Source: JASFBA01 sp034433695
GTDB lineage: Bacteria; Chloroflexota; Chloroflexia; DTKN01
DNA length: 64,000 bases
NCBI GenBank assembly: GCA_034433695.1
Contig: DAOUAK010000038.1
Span: forward strand, 1 to 64,000
Reading direction: 5' to 3'
Positions 55,173 through 63,635 of this stretch are shown in pieces. Both the position numbers and the translations under genes were made by a program. Position 1 is the first letter of the stretch, and each line of letters opens with the position of its first letter. Under the pieces are notes generated by a model. It did no database searches and was not told the DNA's origin. It saw only the letters and a list, made by a program, of their open reading frames with translations.

Positions 55173-55336
55173 GAGCTTCTGCCACCTCTCCTACCTACCC
55201 TCCCCGGCAGAAGATGGGGCAGTACTCGGGTATCCTTTTAGGCAAGCGGGTTATAACATCCAAGAAAGGAGGGCTATTTGAACCTCTCTTGGACCCAGGA
55301 CCTGTCTTTTGCGTTTTCCTATCTAGGAGGAATCCC

Positions 55337-57034
55337 ATGCGACGCGCACGTGTTTGGTTCCCGATTTTGGTATCCGCCCTGATCGTTGCCCTGATTTCGG
55401 TCGGTGTGACCCTGGCCGGCGGCCCACCGATCCCTCCTGACGCCACGCCGCCCCCTCCTCAACAGCCCCGGCTTCCGGAACGCCACCCCGGCAACGCCCC
55501 CGCCGGCCAGGAAACGACCGGGGCCGGCCTGACGGTCGTCCCGACCGGCCAGATCAGTTACCAGGGGAAACTCCTCCAGAACGGCGCTCCTTACAACGGC
55601 AACATCAACATCACCTTCCGCCTCTATAGGGAGGCAAGTGGCGGCACCGCCTTCTGGGAGGAGACCCAGAATGTGGCCGTCTCGAACGGCCTTTTCAACG
55701 TGTTGCTGGGCGCGGTCAACCCGATGGCCGACGCCCAGGAGTTCTATGAGCAGGTCTGGCTGGGCATCCAGCCGGCCGGAGCCTCGGCCGAACTCACCCC
55801 CCGCCAGCCGCTGAGCACCGTGGGCTATGCCATGAACCTCCTCCCCGGAGCGACGATGGTGGACCCCGGCCTCACGGGCTACTGGACCTCGTTCTACGTA
55901 GAAAGCCATAACCACCCCGCTATATACGGTTTCTCCGACACCGACATCGCCATCACCGGCGAGACCTCCTACACCGATACCAGCGCCATCGCAGGGCTTT
56001 CCTACGGTTGGGCCGGCACCGGCCTCTACGGCTATGCCGAACAGAACGGCACCGGCGTCTACGGCTACGGTGAGGGCACCGGCGGACTCTTCGGCGGCGG
56101 TATCGGCGTCTACGGCGAGGGCAGGAACGGCTTCTTCAGCGTCGGCGTCTACGGCGAGGGCGATACCTGGGGCGTCTTTGGCACCGGATTCTTCGGCGTG
56201 GCGGGCAGCAGCATGGTCACGGAAAGTATCGGCGTCTATGGCATAAGCAGCGGGTCCGATGCCAGCGGCGTCTACGGCGATATGACCGGCGATGTGCCGT
56301 CTTGCCCCGGGGGCGACACCCACTGCGGTGCCGGGGTCTACGGCACCGCCTCCGGCGATGCCTACGGCTCCTTCTTCTACGGGAAAAACCGTTCCAGCAT
56401 CATCGCTTTGGTCGCGCCGGACAACTACTACGGCCTGTGGGTGGACACGTTGGCGTCTCCGGATGGGGTCGGCATCTGGACAGACGGCCAGAGCCAGTTC
56501 GACGACTATGTCATCTTCAACGGCGGCAAGAGCGGCTACGTCGTGGACATCGCCCGCAACGGCGGGACGGAGCCTTTGGAGCGCGGCGACGTCGTGGTCA
56601 TCAGCGGCTATGACAGCCCCGTCGTCGGCAACATTCCGGTCATCGTGGTGACCAAAGCCACGGAGGCCAACGCCACCGGCGTCGTCGGGGTGGTGGACGT
56701 GCTCTATGTGCCGTGCGACCGACCCCAGGAGGAGTTACAGGCCGGCGAGGCCTGCGGCGGCTTCGAGGAGAGCGTTACCACCATCCGGCCTGGCCAGTAC
56801 CTCGCCGTGGTCACGCTGGGAGCCTATGGCTACATCAAGGTGGATGCCTCGGGCGGCCCGATCCGCCCCGGCGACCTCTTGACCGCCTCCTCCGTAGCCG
56901 GATATGCCGCCAAGGCTCCGCTCCTCACCGTGGAGGGCGTCTCCTTCCACGCTCCCGGGACGATCATCGGCAAGGCCCTGGGCGGTCTGGACAAAGGCAC
57001 GGGGTTCATTCCGGTCTTTGTCTCGGCCCGCTAG
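55337..57034 (+). CDS. secreted protein with GVYG repeats and autocleavage-like C-terminal domain
   Basis: A 565-residue secreted protein. Signal peptide (about 1-27) and Pro-rich linker (30-65) precede a beta domain common in cell-surface proteins (about 70-165; GQISYQGKLLQNGAPYNGNI). A run of short repeats follows (about 210-340), with about eight copies around GVYGYGEG or GLFGGGIGVYGEG. The C-terminal domain (about 385-565; LERGDVVVISGYDSPVVGNI, RPGDLLTASSVAGYA and GTIIGKAL) resembles the tail of surface or fibre proteins, sometimes self-cleaving. It is likely exposed or shed. CTAGGAGGAATCCC precedes ATG 55337. Function unknown. Confidence 0.7.
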   Translation: MRRARVWFPILVSALIVALISVGVTLAGGPPIPPDATPPPPQQPRLPERHPGNAPAGQETTGAGLTVVPTGQISYQGKLLQNGAPYNGNINITFRLYREASGGTAFWEETQNVAVSNGLFNVLLGAVNPMADAQEFYEQVWLGIQPAGASAELTPRQPLSTVGYAMNLLPGATMVDPGLTGYWTSFYVESHNHPAIYGFSDTDIAITGETSYTDTSAIAGLSYGWAGTGLYGYAEQNGTGVYGYGEGTGGLFGGGIGVYGEGRNGFFSVGVYGEGDTWGVFGTGFFGVAGSSMVTESIGVYGISSGSDASGVYGDMTGDVPSCPGGDTHCGAGVYGTASGDAYGSFFYGKNRSSIIALVAPDNYYGLWVDTLASPDGVGIWTDGQSQFDDYVIFNGGKSGYVVDIARNGGTEPLERGDVVVISGYDSPVVGNIPVIVVTKATEANATGVVGVVDVLYVPCDRPQEELQAGEACGGFEESVTTIRPGQYLAVVTLGAYGYIKVDASGGPIRPGDLLTASSVAGYAAKAPLLTVEGVSFHAPGTIIGKALGGLDKGTGFIPVFVSAR

Positions 57035-57044
57035 GAGGGATGCC

Positions 57045-57335
57045 ATGCGCAAGCAAGTCGGTCGGATCCTCTTCTCCCTCCTGGTGTTGACCCTGTTCGG
57101 CGGCACCGTCCTGGCGCAGACCGGCGACGGCTTCGACCTGACCTGGAACGTGATCGGCGGGGGCGGCGGAGGCGGCCCGATGACCGGGAGCGACTTCTTC
57201 GTGGACAGCACCCTCGGTCAGACGGCCATCGGGCCGGCCACCCAGGGAGACTGGTGGCTCGGCCAGGGCTACTGGTACGGCACCCCGTCCGCCTTTGGGG
57301 TCTACCTCCCGGTGGTCCTCAAGGGCTGGGATTGA
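57045..57335 (+). CDS. small secreted protein with C-terminal YLPVVLKG motif
   Basis: A 96-residue protein with a signal peptide (1-24, ending LAQ), a glycine run, and the short segment STLGQTAIGPATQGDWWLGQ. Its end, FGVYLPVVLKGWD, resembles the short hydrophobic tail (YLP-hydrophobic-basic) I associate with secreted proteins of Anaerolineae, possibly a sorting signal. AGGAGG precedes ATG 57045, 10 bases after the GVYG-protein stop, so the two are cotranscribed. Confidence 0.7.
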   Translation: MRKQVGRILFSLLVLTLFGGTVLAQTGDGFDLTWNVIGGGGGGGPMTGSDFFVDSTLGQTAIGPATQGDWWLGQGYWYGTPSAFGVYLPVVLKGWD

Positions 57336-57429
57336 GCCGGCGGCAGGGGGCGAACCTTTGCCCTGCTGCTCCGCTGACCCTCCGGGCACGTAAGGAGGGA
57401 TTGCATCCACCTGGAAAGCCTATCCAACC

Positions 57430-57463
57430 GGCCAAGGCCCAGGTTCCGGCCTGGGCCTTGGCC
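57430..57463 (+). terminator. strong terminator hairpin after the secreted-protein genes
   Basis: A perfect 14-bp stem (GGCCAAGGCCCAGG / CCTGGGCCTTGGCC) with a 6-base loop, followed by TTCTCT. The remainder of 57336-57607 holds the marR promoter and operators. Confidence 0.7.
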
Positions 57464-57537
57464 TTCTCTGGAAGGCCGGCCCGGCCAGGGCTACCCCATG
57501 GCTCCATCGGCGTCCTCCTCCGGGTATTCTCCCGCAT

Positions 57538-57566
57538 TTGACAAAACGGCTTCCCGGCTATATACT
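57538..57566 (+). promoter_or_regulatory. promoter of the marR-ABC exporter operon
   Basis: TTGACA (57538-57543), exactly 17 bases, TATACT (57561-57566). Predicted start near 57573, inside the inverted repeats described next. Confidence 0.85.
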
Positions 57567-57569
57567 TCG

Positions 57570-57593
57570 GAATAGAAATATTCGGAAACGAAT
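57570..57593. promoter_or_regulatory. overlapping MarR-type inverted repeats
   Basis: GAATA-GAAA-TATTC (57570-57583) and ATTCG-GAAA-CGAAT (57580-57593) share their middle half-site, giving three half-sites with equal GAAA spacers. They cover the transcription start and would let the MarR protein repress its own operon. Confidence 0.55.
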
Positions 57594-57607
57594 TATGGAG
57601 GTACGCG

Positions 57608-58054
57608 ATGGACGAGGCCGGCCGGAAACTCTTTACCGAGACCATCCACGCCTTCCTTTCCGTCTACCGTTACCTGCGGCGCTATTCGCGCCAGGTTCAA
57701 GAAAAAGGGCTCAGCGGCCGACAGGTCTCGACCCTGCGTTACCTCCTGGAGGCCGGTCCCCAGACGATCGGGCAACTGCGGGACTATCTCTATCTGAACG
57801 ACAGCACCACCTCAGAACTCGTAACCCGCCTGGAGCAGGCCGGCCTGGTCGTCCGTTCCCGTTCCGGGAGCGATAGCCGCGTCGTCTTTGTCCACCTGAC
57901 CCCGGCCGGCCGCGAGACCGCACTCCGCATCCCCCTTGGGGGCATCCCGCTCCTGCGAGAGCGGCTCAAGCGCCTGCCGCCGGACCGGCTGGCACGCATC
58001 CGCGACGCGATGCGTGAAGTCGGCGACCTTCTGGAGATCCCCGATGAATGCTGA
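57608..58054 (+). CDS. MarR-family transcriptional regulator
   Basis: A 148-residue winged-helix regulator: GLSGRQVSTLRYLLEAGPQT, then IGQLRDYLYLNDSTTSELVT (recognition helix) and the wing RSRSGSDSRVVFVHLTPAGR. It heads an operon with two ABC half-transporters and likely senses their substrate. ATGGAGG precedes ATG 57608. The end overlaps the next gene by 11 bases. Confidence 0.92.
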   Translation: MDEAGRKLFTETIHAFLSVYRYLRRYSRQVQEKGLSGRQVSTLRYLLEAGPQTIGQLRDYLYLNDSTTSELVTRLEQAGLVVRSRSGSDSRVVFVHLTPAGRETALRIPLGGIPLLRERLKRLPPDRLARIRDAMREVGDLLEIPDEC

Positions 58055-59939
58055 GCCCCTCGCTTCCGGGGTGCCGCGCCGTAGTGGTTCGCTTCGCCTC
58101 CTGGGGCGTTGCCTGAGTTACCTGCGACCCAGCGGGCCGCTGGTCTTTTTCTCCTACCTCTTCGACATGCTCTGCAACGGCATTGCGCTGGTCATCCCCC
58201 TGATCATCCGCGCCATCGTGGACCGGGGCATCAGGGGCGGGGATGTTCCCACGATCGGGCGGGGCGTCGCCGCCTTGATGGGACTGGCCCTCGTCCGGGG
58301 CTTGTTCACCTTCCTTTCCGGCCGCTGGACCGAGATCGCTTCGCAGAACGTTGCCTACGATCTGCGGAATGCGTTGTACGCCAAATTGCAATCGCTTTCT
58401 TTTTCCTACCACGACCGGGCGGAGACAGGGCAACTCCTCACCCGGGCGGTGAGCGATGTGGACCGGGTGCGTTTCCTCACCGGCCGGGCCCTCGTGCGAC
58501 TGGTCGAGGCGTTGACGCTGCTTCTGGGCATCGCCGTAGCCATGATTCTGCTCCACCCTACTCTGGCGCTGGTGACCCTGGTGGTCGTTCCGTTGCTCGT
58601 TCACCGGGCGCTGGTCTTCGGCCGCCGCTACCGGCCGCTGGCGCAGGCGATTCAACAACAACTTTCGGCGCTTACGGCCTTCCTAGAGCAGAATCTGCGG
58701 GGAGCACGGATTGTCAAAGCCTTCGCCCAGGAGAGGGCCGAGATTCAACGCTTTGAGAAGGAAAACGCTGCTCTCTTTGGGCTGAACGTGTCGGCCGCGC
58801 GTGTACGGGCGCTCAACCTGCCGCTCCTGCGCCTCCTGGTCAACACCGCCACCGTCCTTATCCTCCTCTACGGCGGGTCGCTGGTCATGGACGGAGGGTT
58901 GACGATCGGCGCCCTGGTCGCTTTCACCACCTACGTGGGGCAACTTCTGATTCCCGTCCGTCGCCTGGGCATGATCATCCCGGCCATCTCCCAGGCGCTG
59001 GCCTCGAGCGAGCGCATCTTTGAGATTCTGGATGCCCCTTCCGAAGTCGCCGACCGGCCGGATGCCGAGCCGCTCGGACCGGTGCAGGGACACATCCGCT
59101 TTGAGCATGTCCACTTTGCCTACTTCGGCCGCCACCGCGTCCTGGAGGATGTGGACTTTGAGGTACAGCCCGGCCAGGTGGTCGCCCTCCTGGGCACGAC
59201 CGGCTCGGGCAAGAGCACGATTATCAACCTGATTCCCCGCTTCTATGACCCGACCCGTGGCCGCATCCTCATAGACGGACGCGACATCCGGGGGGTGACG
59301 CTGGCCTCACTGCGTAGGCAGATCGGCATCGTCCTCCAGGATACCACGCTCTTTGCAGCGACCGTCCGGGAGAACATCGCCTTCGGCCGGCCCGACGCCA
59401 CGGAGGAAGAGATCGTGGCCGCGGCCCGGAGTGCTGCCGCCCACGATTTCATCATGGAACTGCCGCAACAATATGACACCCGCATCGGGGAACGCGGGGT
59501 GACCCTCTCCGGCGGCCAGAAGCAACGCATTGCCATCGCCCGGGCCATCCTCAAGGACCCGCGCATCCTGATTCTGGACGACGCCACCTCCAGCGTGGAT
59601 GCCGAAACCGAGGCGCTCATCCAGGAGGCCCTGGCCCGGCTGATGGAAGGACGGACCACCTTCATCATCGCTCAGCGCCTGAGCACGATTCGCCGGGCCG
59701 ACCTGGTTCTGGTCCTGGAAAACGGCCGCATCGTGGCCCGGGGACGCCGGACGGCGGAGCACACCGCCCACGAAGAACTCTTACGCACCTGCGGGTTGTA
59801 CGCCGAGATTTACTACCGCCAACTGCGGCCCCAGGAGGAGTTACTTCAGGCCACCTATACGCCGATGGACCTTGCTCGGCCCGAGGTTGTCTCGTCGGCG
59901 GGGGGCCACAGCGGCAACTTTGGAGATTCAGAGCGATGA
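58044..59939 (+). CDS. ABC exporter half-transporter (multidrug/lipid type), first subunit
   Basis: A 631-residue protein with a six-helix ABC transmembrane domain (about 20-325) and an ATPase domain (365-600). Walker A is TTGSGKST, the signature LSGGQKQRIAIAR and Walker B ILILDDATSSVD. The catalytic Glu after Walker B is Asp (LDDATS), so this subunit probably holds the degenerate site of a heterodimer. ATG 58044 overlaps marR. Partner of the next gene. Confidence 0.9.
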   Translation: MNAEPLASGVPRRSGSLRLLGRCLSYLRPSGPLVFFSYLFDMLCNGIALVIPLIIRAIVDRGIRGGDVPTIGRGVAALMGLALVRGLFTFLSGRWTEIASQNVAYDLRNALYAKLQSLSFSYHDRAETGQLLTRAVSDVDRVRFLTGRALVRLVEALTLLLGIAVAMILLHPTLALVTLVVVPLLVHRALVFGRRYRPLAQAIQQQLSALTAFLEQNLRGARIVKAFAQERAEIQRFEKENAALFGLNVSAARVRALNLPLLRLLVNTATVLILLYGGSLVMDGGLTIGALVAFTTYVGQLLIPVRRLGMIIPAISQALASSERIFEILDAPSEVADRPDAEPLGPVQGHIRFEHVHFAYFGRHRVLEDVDFEVQPGQVVALLGTTGSGKSTIINLIPRFYDPTRGRILIDGRDIRGVTLASLRRQIGIVLQDTTLFAATVRENIAFGRPDATEEEIVAAARSAAAHDFIMELPQQYDTRIGERGVTLSGGQKQRIAIARAILKDPRILILDDATSSVDAETEALIQEALARLMEGRTTFIIAQRLSTIRRADLVLVLENGRIVARGRRTAEHTAHEELLRTCGLYAEIYYRQLRPQEELLQATYTPMDLARPEVVSSAGGHSGNFGDSER

Positions 59940-61756
59940 CCTTTTCTTTCGGCATAGCCCAGGGACCGGGCCACGTACTCGAGGGTTTCGGCGCCAAAGA
60001 AGCAACGGGCCGCATCAGCGGGCGCGTGCTCCTGCGCCTGCTCCGCTTCGTCCTTCCCCACTGGCGTCAGATGCTGCTTGCCGTGGCCCTGATGATCCTC
60101 TCCTCCCTGCTCAACCTGGCCGTGCCGTATCTCATCAAGGTGGCCATTGACGATCACATCGCCGCCGGCGATTTTCACGGGTTGCTGTCCGTCTGCCTCT
60201 ATCTGGCCGGCGCCCTGCTGGTCATCTATTTGGCCTCGGCCGGCCAGACCTATATTCTCTCCTGGATCGGCCAGCGCGTCCTGTACACACTACGCCGTCT
60301 GCTTTTTCGCCACCTTCAGGACCTTTCCGTGCCCTATCACGACCGGCACATCGTCGGCGTGACGATCTCACGGGTGGTCAACGATGTCGAGGTGATCAAC
60401 GAACTCCTTTCCCAGGGGCTGGTCAGTATGCTGAGCGATGGGATCCTGCTCCTGGGAACGATCGGGGTGATGGTAGCGATGGAGGTGCGGCTGGCCCTGC
60501 TCACCTTCGGCGTCCTTCCCCTGATGGTAGGGCTTACGGTCTGGTTCGGGCGTCGGGCGCGTATGGCCTTCCGCCAGACGCGGGAGACGATCGGCGCGGT
60601 GGTCGGAGATTTGGCAGAGAACCTGAGCGGTATGCGGGTGATCCAAGCCTTTGCTCAGGAAAAGACCACCCAGGAGCGTTTCGAGGCACTGAATCGGGAG
60701 AACCGCGATGCCTATGTCGGCGCGATGTCGCTTTCGTTCATCTTCCTGCCGGCCGTGGACATCCTGAGCCTGATGGCGATCGCCATCGTCCTCTCCGCAG
60801 GTGGGGTAATGGCGGCGCAGGGGGTGCTGACGATCGGCGTGGTGGTCGCTTTCCTGAGTTATGTCAGCCGTTTCTTCGAGCCGATCCAGGACCTAAGCCA
60901 GCTTTATACCATCCTGCAGGCGGCAACGGCCGGGGGGGAGCGCGTCCTGGAACTCCTGGACCAGAGGCCGCTGGTTCAGGATCGCCCCGGCGCCATCGAG
61001 GCTCCGCCCCTGGCCGGCCGGGTGGAACTGCGCGACGTAAGTTTCGCCTATCCGGGAGGAGAGGAGGTCCTGCATCATATCCACCTGACCATCGAACCGG
61101 GGGAAACCGTCGCCCTGGTTGGCCCCACCGGGGCGGGCAAGACCTCCATCGTCAATCTGGTGGCCCGTTTCTATGAGGCGAGCGAAGGCGTGGTGCTGGT
61201 GGATGGATACGATATACGCGATCTCACGGCGGAGAGCCTGCACCGGCAGATGGGACTGGTGCCCCAGGACCCCTTCCTCTTCCCCGGCACCCTTGCCGAC
61301 AACATCCGTTTTGGCCGGCCGGAAGCCGATATGGAAGAGGTTGTTGCCGCCGCCCGACTGGCCAACGCCGACGCCTTTATTCGCAACCTGCCCGAGGGAT
61401 ATGACACCCGGGTTCTGGAAGGCGGGGTCAACCTTTCCCACGGGCAGCGCCAGTTGATCTGCATTGCCCGGGCCCTTCTGGTGAATCCGCGCATCCTCAT
61501 CCTGGATGAGGCCACCTCCAGCGTGGATACCCTAACGGAGGCGCTCATCCAGGAGGCGCTGGCCCGGTTACTGGCCGGCCGCACGGCCATTGTCATCGCC
61601 CATCGGCTGAGCACGGTGCGCAATGCCGACCGCATCTTTGTGCTGGACGGTGGCCGCATCGTGGAACAGGGCCGGCACGAGGAGTTGCTGGCGGCCGGCG
61701 GGCTATATCGGGAATTGTACGAAAAGCAATTCCTTGCGCGCAACGGTTCGGTCTGA
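59936..61756 (+). CDS. ABC exporter half-transporter (multidrug/lipid type), second subunit
   Basis: A 606-residue half-transporter with a six-helix domain (about 35-335) and an ATPase domain: Walker A PTGAGKTS, signature LSHGQRQLICIAR and Walker B ILILDEATSSVD with the catalytic Glu present. The signature has His for the second Gly (LSHGQ), as in some heterodimeric exporters. ATGA overlap with the first subunit. Export of drugs, lipids or peptides under MarR control is likely; the substrate is unknown. Confidence 0.9.
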   Translation: MTFSFGIAQGPGHVLEGFGAKEATGRISGRVLLRLLRFVLPHWRQMLLAVALMILSSLLNLAVPYLIKVAIDDHIAAGDFHGLLSVCLYLAGALLVIYLASAGQTYILSWIGQRVLYTLRRLLFRHLQDLSVPYHDRHIVGVTISRVVNDVEVINELLSQGLVSMLSDGILLLGTIGVMVAMEVRLALLTFGVLPLMVGLTVWFGRRARMAFRQTRETIGAVVGDLAENLSGMRVIQAFAQEKTTQERFEALNRENRDAYVGAMSLSFIFLPAVDILSLMAIAIVLSAGGVMAAQGVLTIGVVVAFLSYVSRFFEPIQDLSQLYTILQAATAGGERVLELLDQRPLVQDRPGAIEAPPLAGRVELRDVSFAYPGGEEVLHHIHLTIEPGETVALVGPTGAGKTSIVNLVARFYEASEGVVLVDGYDIRDLTAESLHRQMGLVPQDPFLFPGTLADNIRFGRPEADMEEVVAAARLANADAFIRNLPEGYDTRVLEGGVNLSHGQRQLICIARALLVNPRILILDEATSSVDTLTEALIQEALARLLAGRTAIVIAHRLSTVRNADRIFVLDGGRIVEQGRHEELLAAGGLYRELYEKQFLARNGSV

Positions 61757-61782
61757 GGGGCTGCCCTTTCCCCGTGGGTCTT

Positions 61783-62763
61783 TCATTTATCTAGCATCCG
61801 CGCCATCTCGTAGAGGCGCATATCCAGCACCTTGCGCCGGCCGGTCACCTCTTCCAGAGGAACGCTCACCGCCTCGCCGTGGGATAGGCCCACCATCACT
61901 CCCCGCTCGCCGGCCAGGAGTTTCTCCACCGCCGCCACCCCCAGCCGCGTCGCCAGGATGCGGTCAAAGGCGCTGGGGGAACCGCCACGCTGCACGTGCC
62001 CCAGAATCGTCACCCGCGTCTCGAAGCCGGTTTCCTCCCGGTGCTGGTCCAGGTAGACTTTGATCTCTTCGGCGCGGTGGCTGGCCCCTTCGGCCACCAC
62101 GATGATGCAGTGGGACTTGCCTTTGATGTAGGCGTTCTGCAATCCGCGCAGCACTTCCTCCAGCGTAAAGGGCACCTCCGGGATCAGCACCAGTTCCGCC
62201 CCGCCGGCGATCCCGCCCATGAGCGCCAGGTAGCCGCAGTCCCGCCCCATCGTCTCGATGAGAAAGGCCCGGCGGTGGGAAGAGGCCGTGTCCTTGATCA
62301 TATCAATGGAGCGCAGGAGCGTGTTCAGCGCCGTATCCACGCCGATGGCCATCTCCGTCCCGTAGATATCGTTGTCGATCGAGCCGGGGACCCCGATTAC
62401 GGTAAAGCCCTTCCGGTGCAGTTCCAGCGCCCCCCGCAGGGACCCATCTCCGCCGATGACCACCAGGGCATCCAGGGCGTTTTCGTTCAGGTTGCGCAGC
62501 GCCTCCATCTGTCCCCGAGGGGTCATGAACTCGGGCGAGCGGGCCGTCCCCAGGATGGTTCCGCCGCGCTGGATGATGCCCCCAACGGAGCGGGCGGTCA
62601 TCTCCTCCATATCGTTGTCAATGAGTCCCTGGTAGCCTCGGCGGATGCCCACGGGGGTCACCTGATGCTCCAGCGCCGTGCGCACCACGGCGCGGATGGC
62701 CGGGTTCATGCCGGGGCCATCTCCCCCGCTGGTCAGGACACCGATTCGGCGAATCGCGCCCAT
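61783..62763 (-). CDS. pfkA: 6-phosphofructokinase
   Basis: A 326-residue glycolytic kinase: IGVLTSGGDGPGMNPAIRA, VVIGGDGSLRGA and PGSIDNDIYGTE. Glycines at the two positions that distinguish ATP- from PPi-dependent enzymes point to ATP. ETMGRDCGYLAL and GHVQRGGSP are further substrate-site motifs. ATG 62763 is preferred over an in-frame TTG at 62769. Convergent with the ABC exporter, 26 bases away. Confidence 0.95.
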   Translation of the reverse strand: MGAIRRIGVLTSGGDGPGMNPAIRAVVRTALEHQVTPVGIRRGYQGLIDNDMEEMTARSVGGIIQRGGTILGTARSPEFMTPRGQMEALRNLNENALDALVVIGGDGSLRGALELHRKGFTVIGVPGSIDNDIYGTEMAIGVDTALNTLLRSIDMIKDTASSHRRAFLIETMGRDCGYLALMGGIAGGAELVLIPEVPFTLEEVLRGLQNAYIKGKSHCIIVVAEGASHRAEEIKVYLDQHREETGFETRVTILGHVQRGGSPSAFDRILATRLGVAAVEKLLAGERGVMVGLSHGEAVSVPLEEVTGRRKVLDMRLYEMARMLDK

Positions 62764-62818
62764 CTTCAACCCCAGATACCGGCCCCAGGGCCGTTTTTCC
62801 TAAAGATGCCCATTGGGG

Positions 62819-62847
62819 ATTATACTACCCCCTTCGGGTTTGAGCAA
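62819..62847 (-). promoter_or_regulatory. promoter of pfkA
   Basis: Minus strand TTGCTC (62847-62842), 17 bases, TATAAT (62824-62819). Leader of about 50 bases containing GGCCCTGGGGCC. Confidence 0.75.
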
Positions 62848-62917
62848 AACCTTTTGGAGTGGGCTGATCCGGTCCCGCCTACGAAGCACCGTGTTCGGCA
62901 AGCACTCCACGGGAAGA

Positions 62918-63601
62918 TCAGGACTTGCCCCTCCCACCATGCCCTCCGCCGGCCTCCCGGGCGATTTCGAGAGCCCAGGGCGTGGCCAGGCGGGCCGGCT
63001 CCAGGGCCAGGAGCGCCTGGGCTTCCTCCAGGGAACGGATTTCCCCCATCGCCCCCAGAAGACAATCCGGCCCGACGAACTCGGCCAGCCGCCGGAACAT
63101 GGTCGGAGTAATCGGCTGGGGAACAAAGGTGCCGGCCAGCAGAAAATCGGCCCCACACTCCCGGACCAGGCGCACCACTTCCCGCTGTTCTGCCAGGCTC
63201 AGGAGGTCCACGTAGATGAGCACCTTGACCCGGGCCTCGGGGTTCACCTGCCGGCATTGCTTGAGCACATACGCCACGTCCTGCCGGAAGGTCTCCCGGT
63301 AGCCGCTTTTGTAGGCGGAAAGGTTGGGCACCAGGGTAACCTCCATAGCCCCTTCTTCCAGGGCCAGCCGCGCCTCCAGCCCTTTGACCGAGGCGGTGTG
63401 CGTCCCCATCGGGTAGCCCACCACGACGCCCATCCGCACCGGCGACTGGGCCAGCGCCAGGCCGGTAAAGCGGGCCCACACCGGGGGCACCGTCAGAGCA
63501 ACCAGGTGAAGGTCTTTGGCCGCCATCGCCAGCCGACGCACCTCCTCTTCGATGCTGTCCGGACGCAGGGCAACGAGTTCCATCCGAGAGGTGATTTCCA
63601 T
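62918..63601 (-). CDS. DeoC-like aldolase, atypical active site
   Basis: A 227-residue TIM-barrel protein of the deoxyribose-phosphate aldolase family, with VVVGYPMGTHTASVKGLEAR, LVPNLSAYKSGY and VKVLIYVDLLS. Lys126 matches the Schiff-base lysine. The acidic partner (E-x-D-x-V-x-N in true DeoC) is Thr89 (EVTLVPN), and the second lysine (K-T-S-T-G-F) is Leu155 (FLLAGTFV). Two of three catalytic residues are missing, so true DeoC activity is doubtful; another DeoC/LsrF-type aldolase reaction is possible. GAGGAGG precedes the ATG. It lies 34 bases after the inositol-phosphate synthase gene. Confidence 0.75.
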   Translation of the reverse strand: MEITSRMELVALRPDSIEEEVRRLAMAAKDLHLVALTVPPVWARFTGLALAQSPVRMGVVVGYPMGTHTASVKGLEARLALEEGAMEVTLVPNLSAYKSGYRETFRQDVAYVLKQCRQVNPEARVKVLIYVDLLSLAEQREVVRLVRECGADFLLAGTFVPQPITPTMFRRLAEFVGPDCLLGAMGEIRSLEEAQALLALEPARLATPWALEIAREAGGGHGGRGKS

Positions 63602-63635
63602 CGTTTCCTCCTCAAGCCCTCGGACGGCGCAGCGT

